Source of the DNA: Rhizobium croatiense
GTDB taxonomy: Bacteria > Pseudomonadota > Alphaproteobacteria > Rhizobiales > Rhizobiaceae
Assembly: GCF_019793465.1 (NCBI RefSeq)
Contig: NZ_JAILYJ010000001.1
Location: 124,001-188,000 of the forward strand
Length of the DNA: 64,000 nt
Direction: 5' to 3'
The translations under genes and the position numbers were made by a program. Each line of letters begins with the position of its first letter. Positions within the stretch are counted from its first letter, which is position 1. This document shows positions 63,926 to 64,000 of this stretch, one piece after another. Under the pieces are notes generated by a model. The model was not told the DNA's origin. It did no database searches and saw only the letters and a program-made list of their open reading frames with translations.

Positions 63926-64000
63926 ATGCCCGCACCGCTCACGCGCGTCGACACCACATCACAGCTACCTGCTGCCGCCGATGCGGTGGTGATCGGCGGC
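63926..64000 (+). CDS. FAD-dependent oxidoreductase, 5' end only
   Basis: Only 25 codons are in the window: after GGAGACC and ATG the protein starts MPAPLTRVDTTSQL and enters ADAVVIGGG, the beginning of a Rossmann FAD-binding motif. An out-of-frame ATG is at 63921. Likely a DadA/glycine-oxidase-like enzyme acting on an amine or D-amino acid, divergent from the Lrp regulator. The rest is outside. Confidence 0.6.
   Translation, partial: MPAPLTRVDTTSQLPAAADAVVIGG

Overview
The window looks like a replicon of a Rhizobium-type alphaproteobacterium (Rhizobium/Agrobacterium group). The grounds are GC-rich DNA, dense ABC-transporter sugar and amino-acid operons, several palindromic intergenic repeats of the kind scattered through rhizobial genomes, DUF2934-type small proteins, and a groESL operon carrying a CIRCE element. 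Species, and chromosome versus plasmid, cannot be decided from sequence alone. I recognised no rRNA, tRNA, CRISPR array, transposase or replication origin. About 57 protein genes are called.

Layout. (1) 1-4393: a fucoside-type locus on the minus strand (alpha-L-fucosidase, sugar-binding protein, permease cut by the window edge) divergent from a LacI regulator, with two copies of a CGAACCGGTTCG-like palindrome between them. (2) 4513-8325: GntR regulator and a NitT/TauT-type ABC transporter closed by a strong terminator and a long palindromic repeat. (3) 8576-12413: OmpR-type two-component pair (minus), divergent from a cysteine hydrolase and a GlxA-type AraC regulator that overlap. (4) 12408-23427: a polysaccharide locus. 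A heparinase II/III-like lyase and an unknown beta-rich protein (minus) lie opposite an operon of two sugar permeases, GH88 unsaturated uronyl hydrolase, ATPase, DUF624 membrane protein, binding protein and a DUF2264 protein. The likely substrate is an imported uronic-acid oligosaccharide. (5) 23478-31460: multi-PAS sensor kinase, flavodoxin-like reductase, four small stress-type genes, then groES-groEL and a small conserved gene. (6) 31539-38823: YdiJ-type FAD/Fe-S dehydrogenase, HPP-CBS membrane protein, LysR regulator, small proteins and a double-GNAT protein.

(7) 39083-64000: an amino/hydroxy-acid catabolic island. It holds a deacetylase (M20), 2-hydroxyacid dehydrogenase, cupin, two aldehyde dehydrogenases, a tartrate/malate-type dehydrogenase, a PuuB-like oxidase, two HAD hydrolases, a class III aminotransferase, a second double-GNAT protein, a complete family-5 (Dpp/Opp) ABC transporter with a fused double ATPase, an Lrp regulator and the start of another FAD oxidoreductase. 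Embedded in it (48021-54352) is a full four-carbon sugar-acid (threonate/erythronate) cassette: OtnC-like aldolase, LacI regulator, MFS importer, LtnD-like dehydrogenase, OtnI-like isomerase and OtnK-like kinase. It is controlled by three tandem copies of a TTGGCAGCGCTGCCAA palindrome.

The best leads for new biology are the uronic polysaccharide locus with its unassigned proteins, the triple operator, the paralogous gene pairs flanking the threonate cassette, and the small-gene cluster beside the chaperonin operon.
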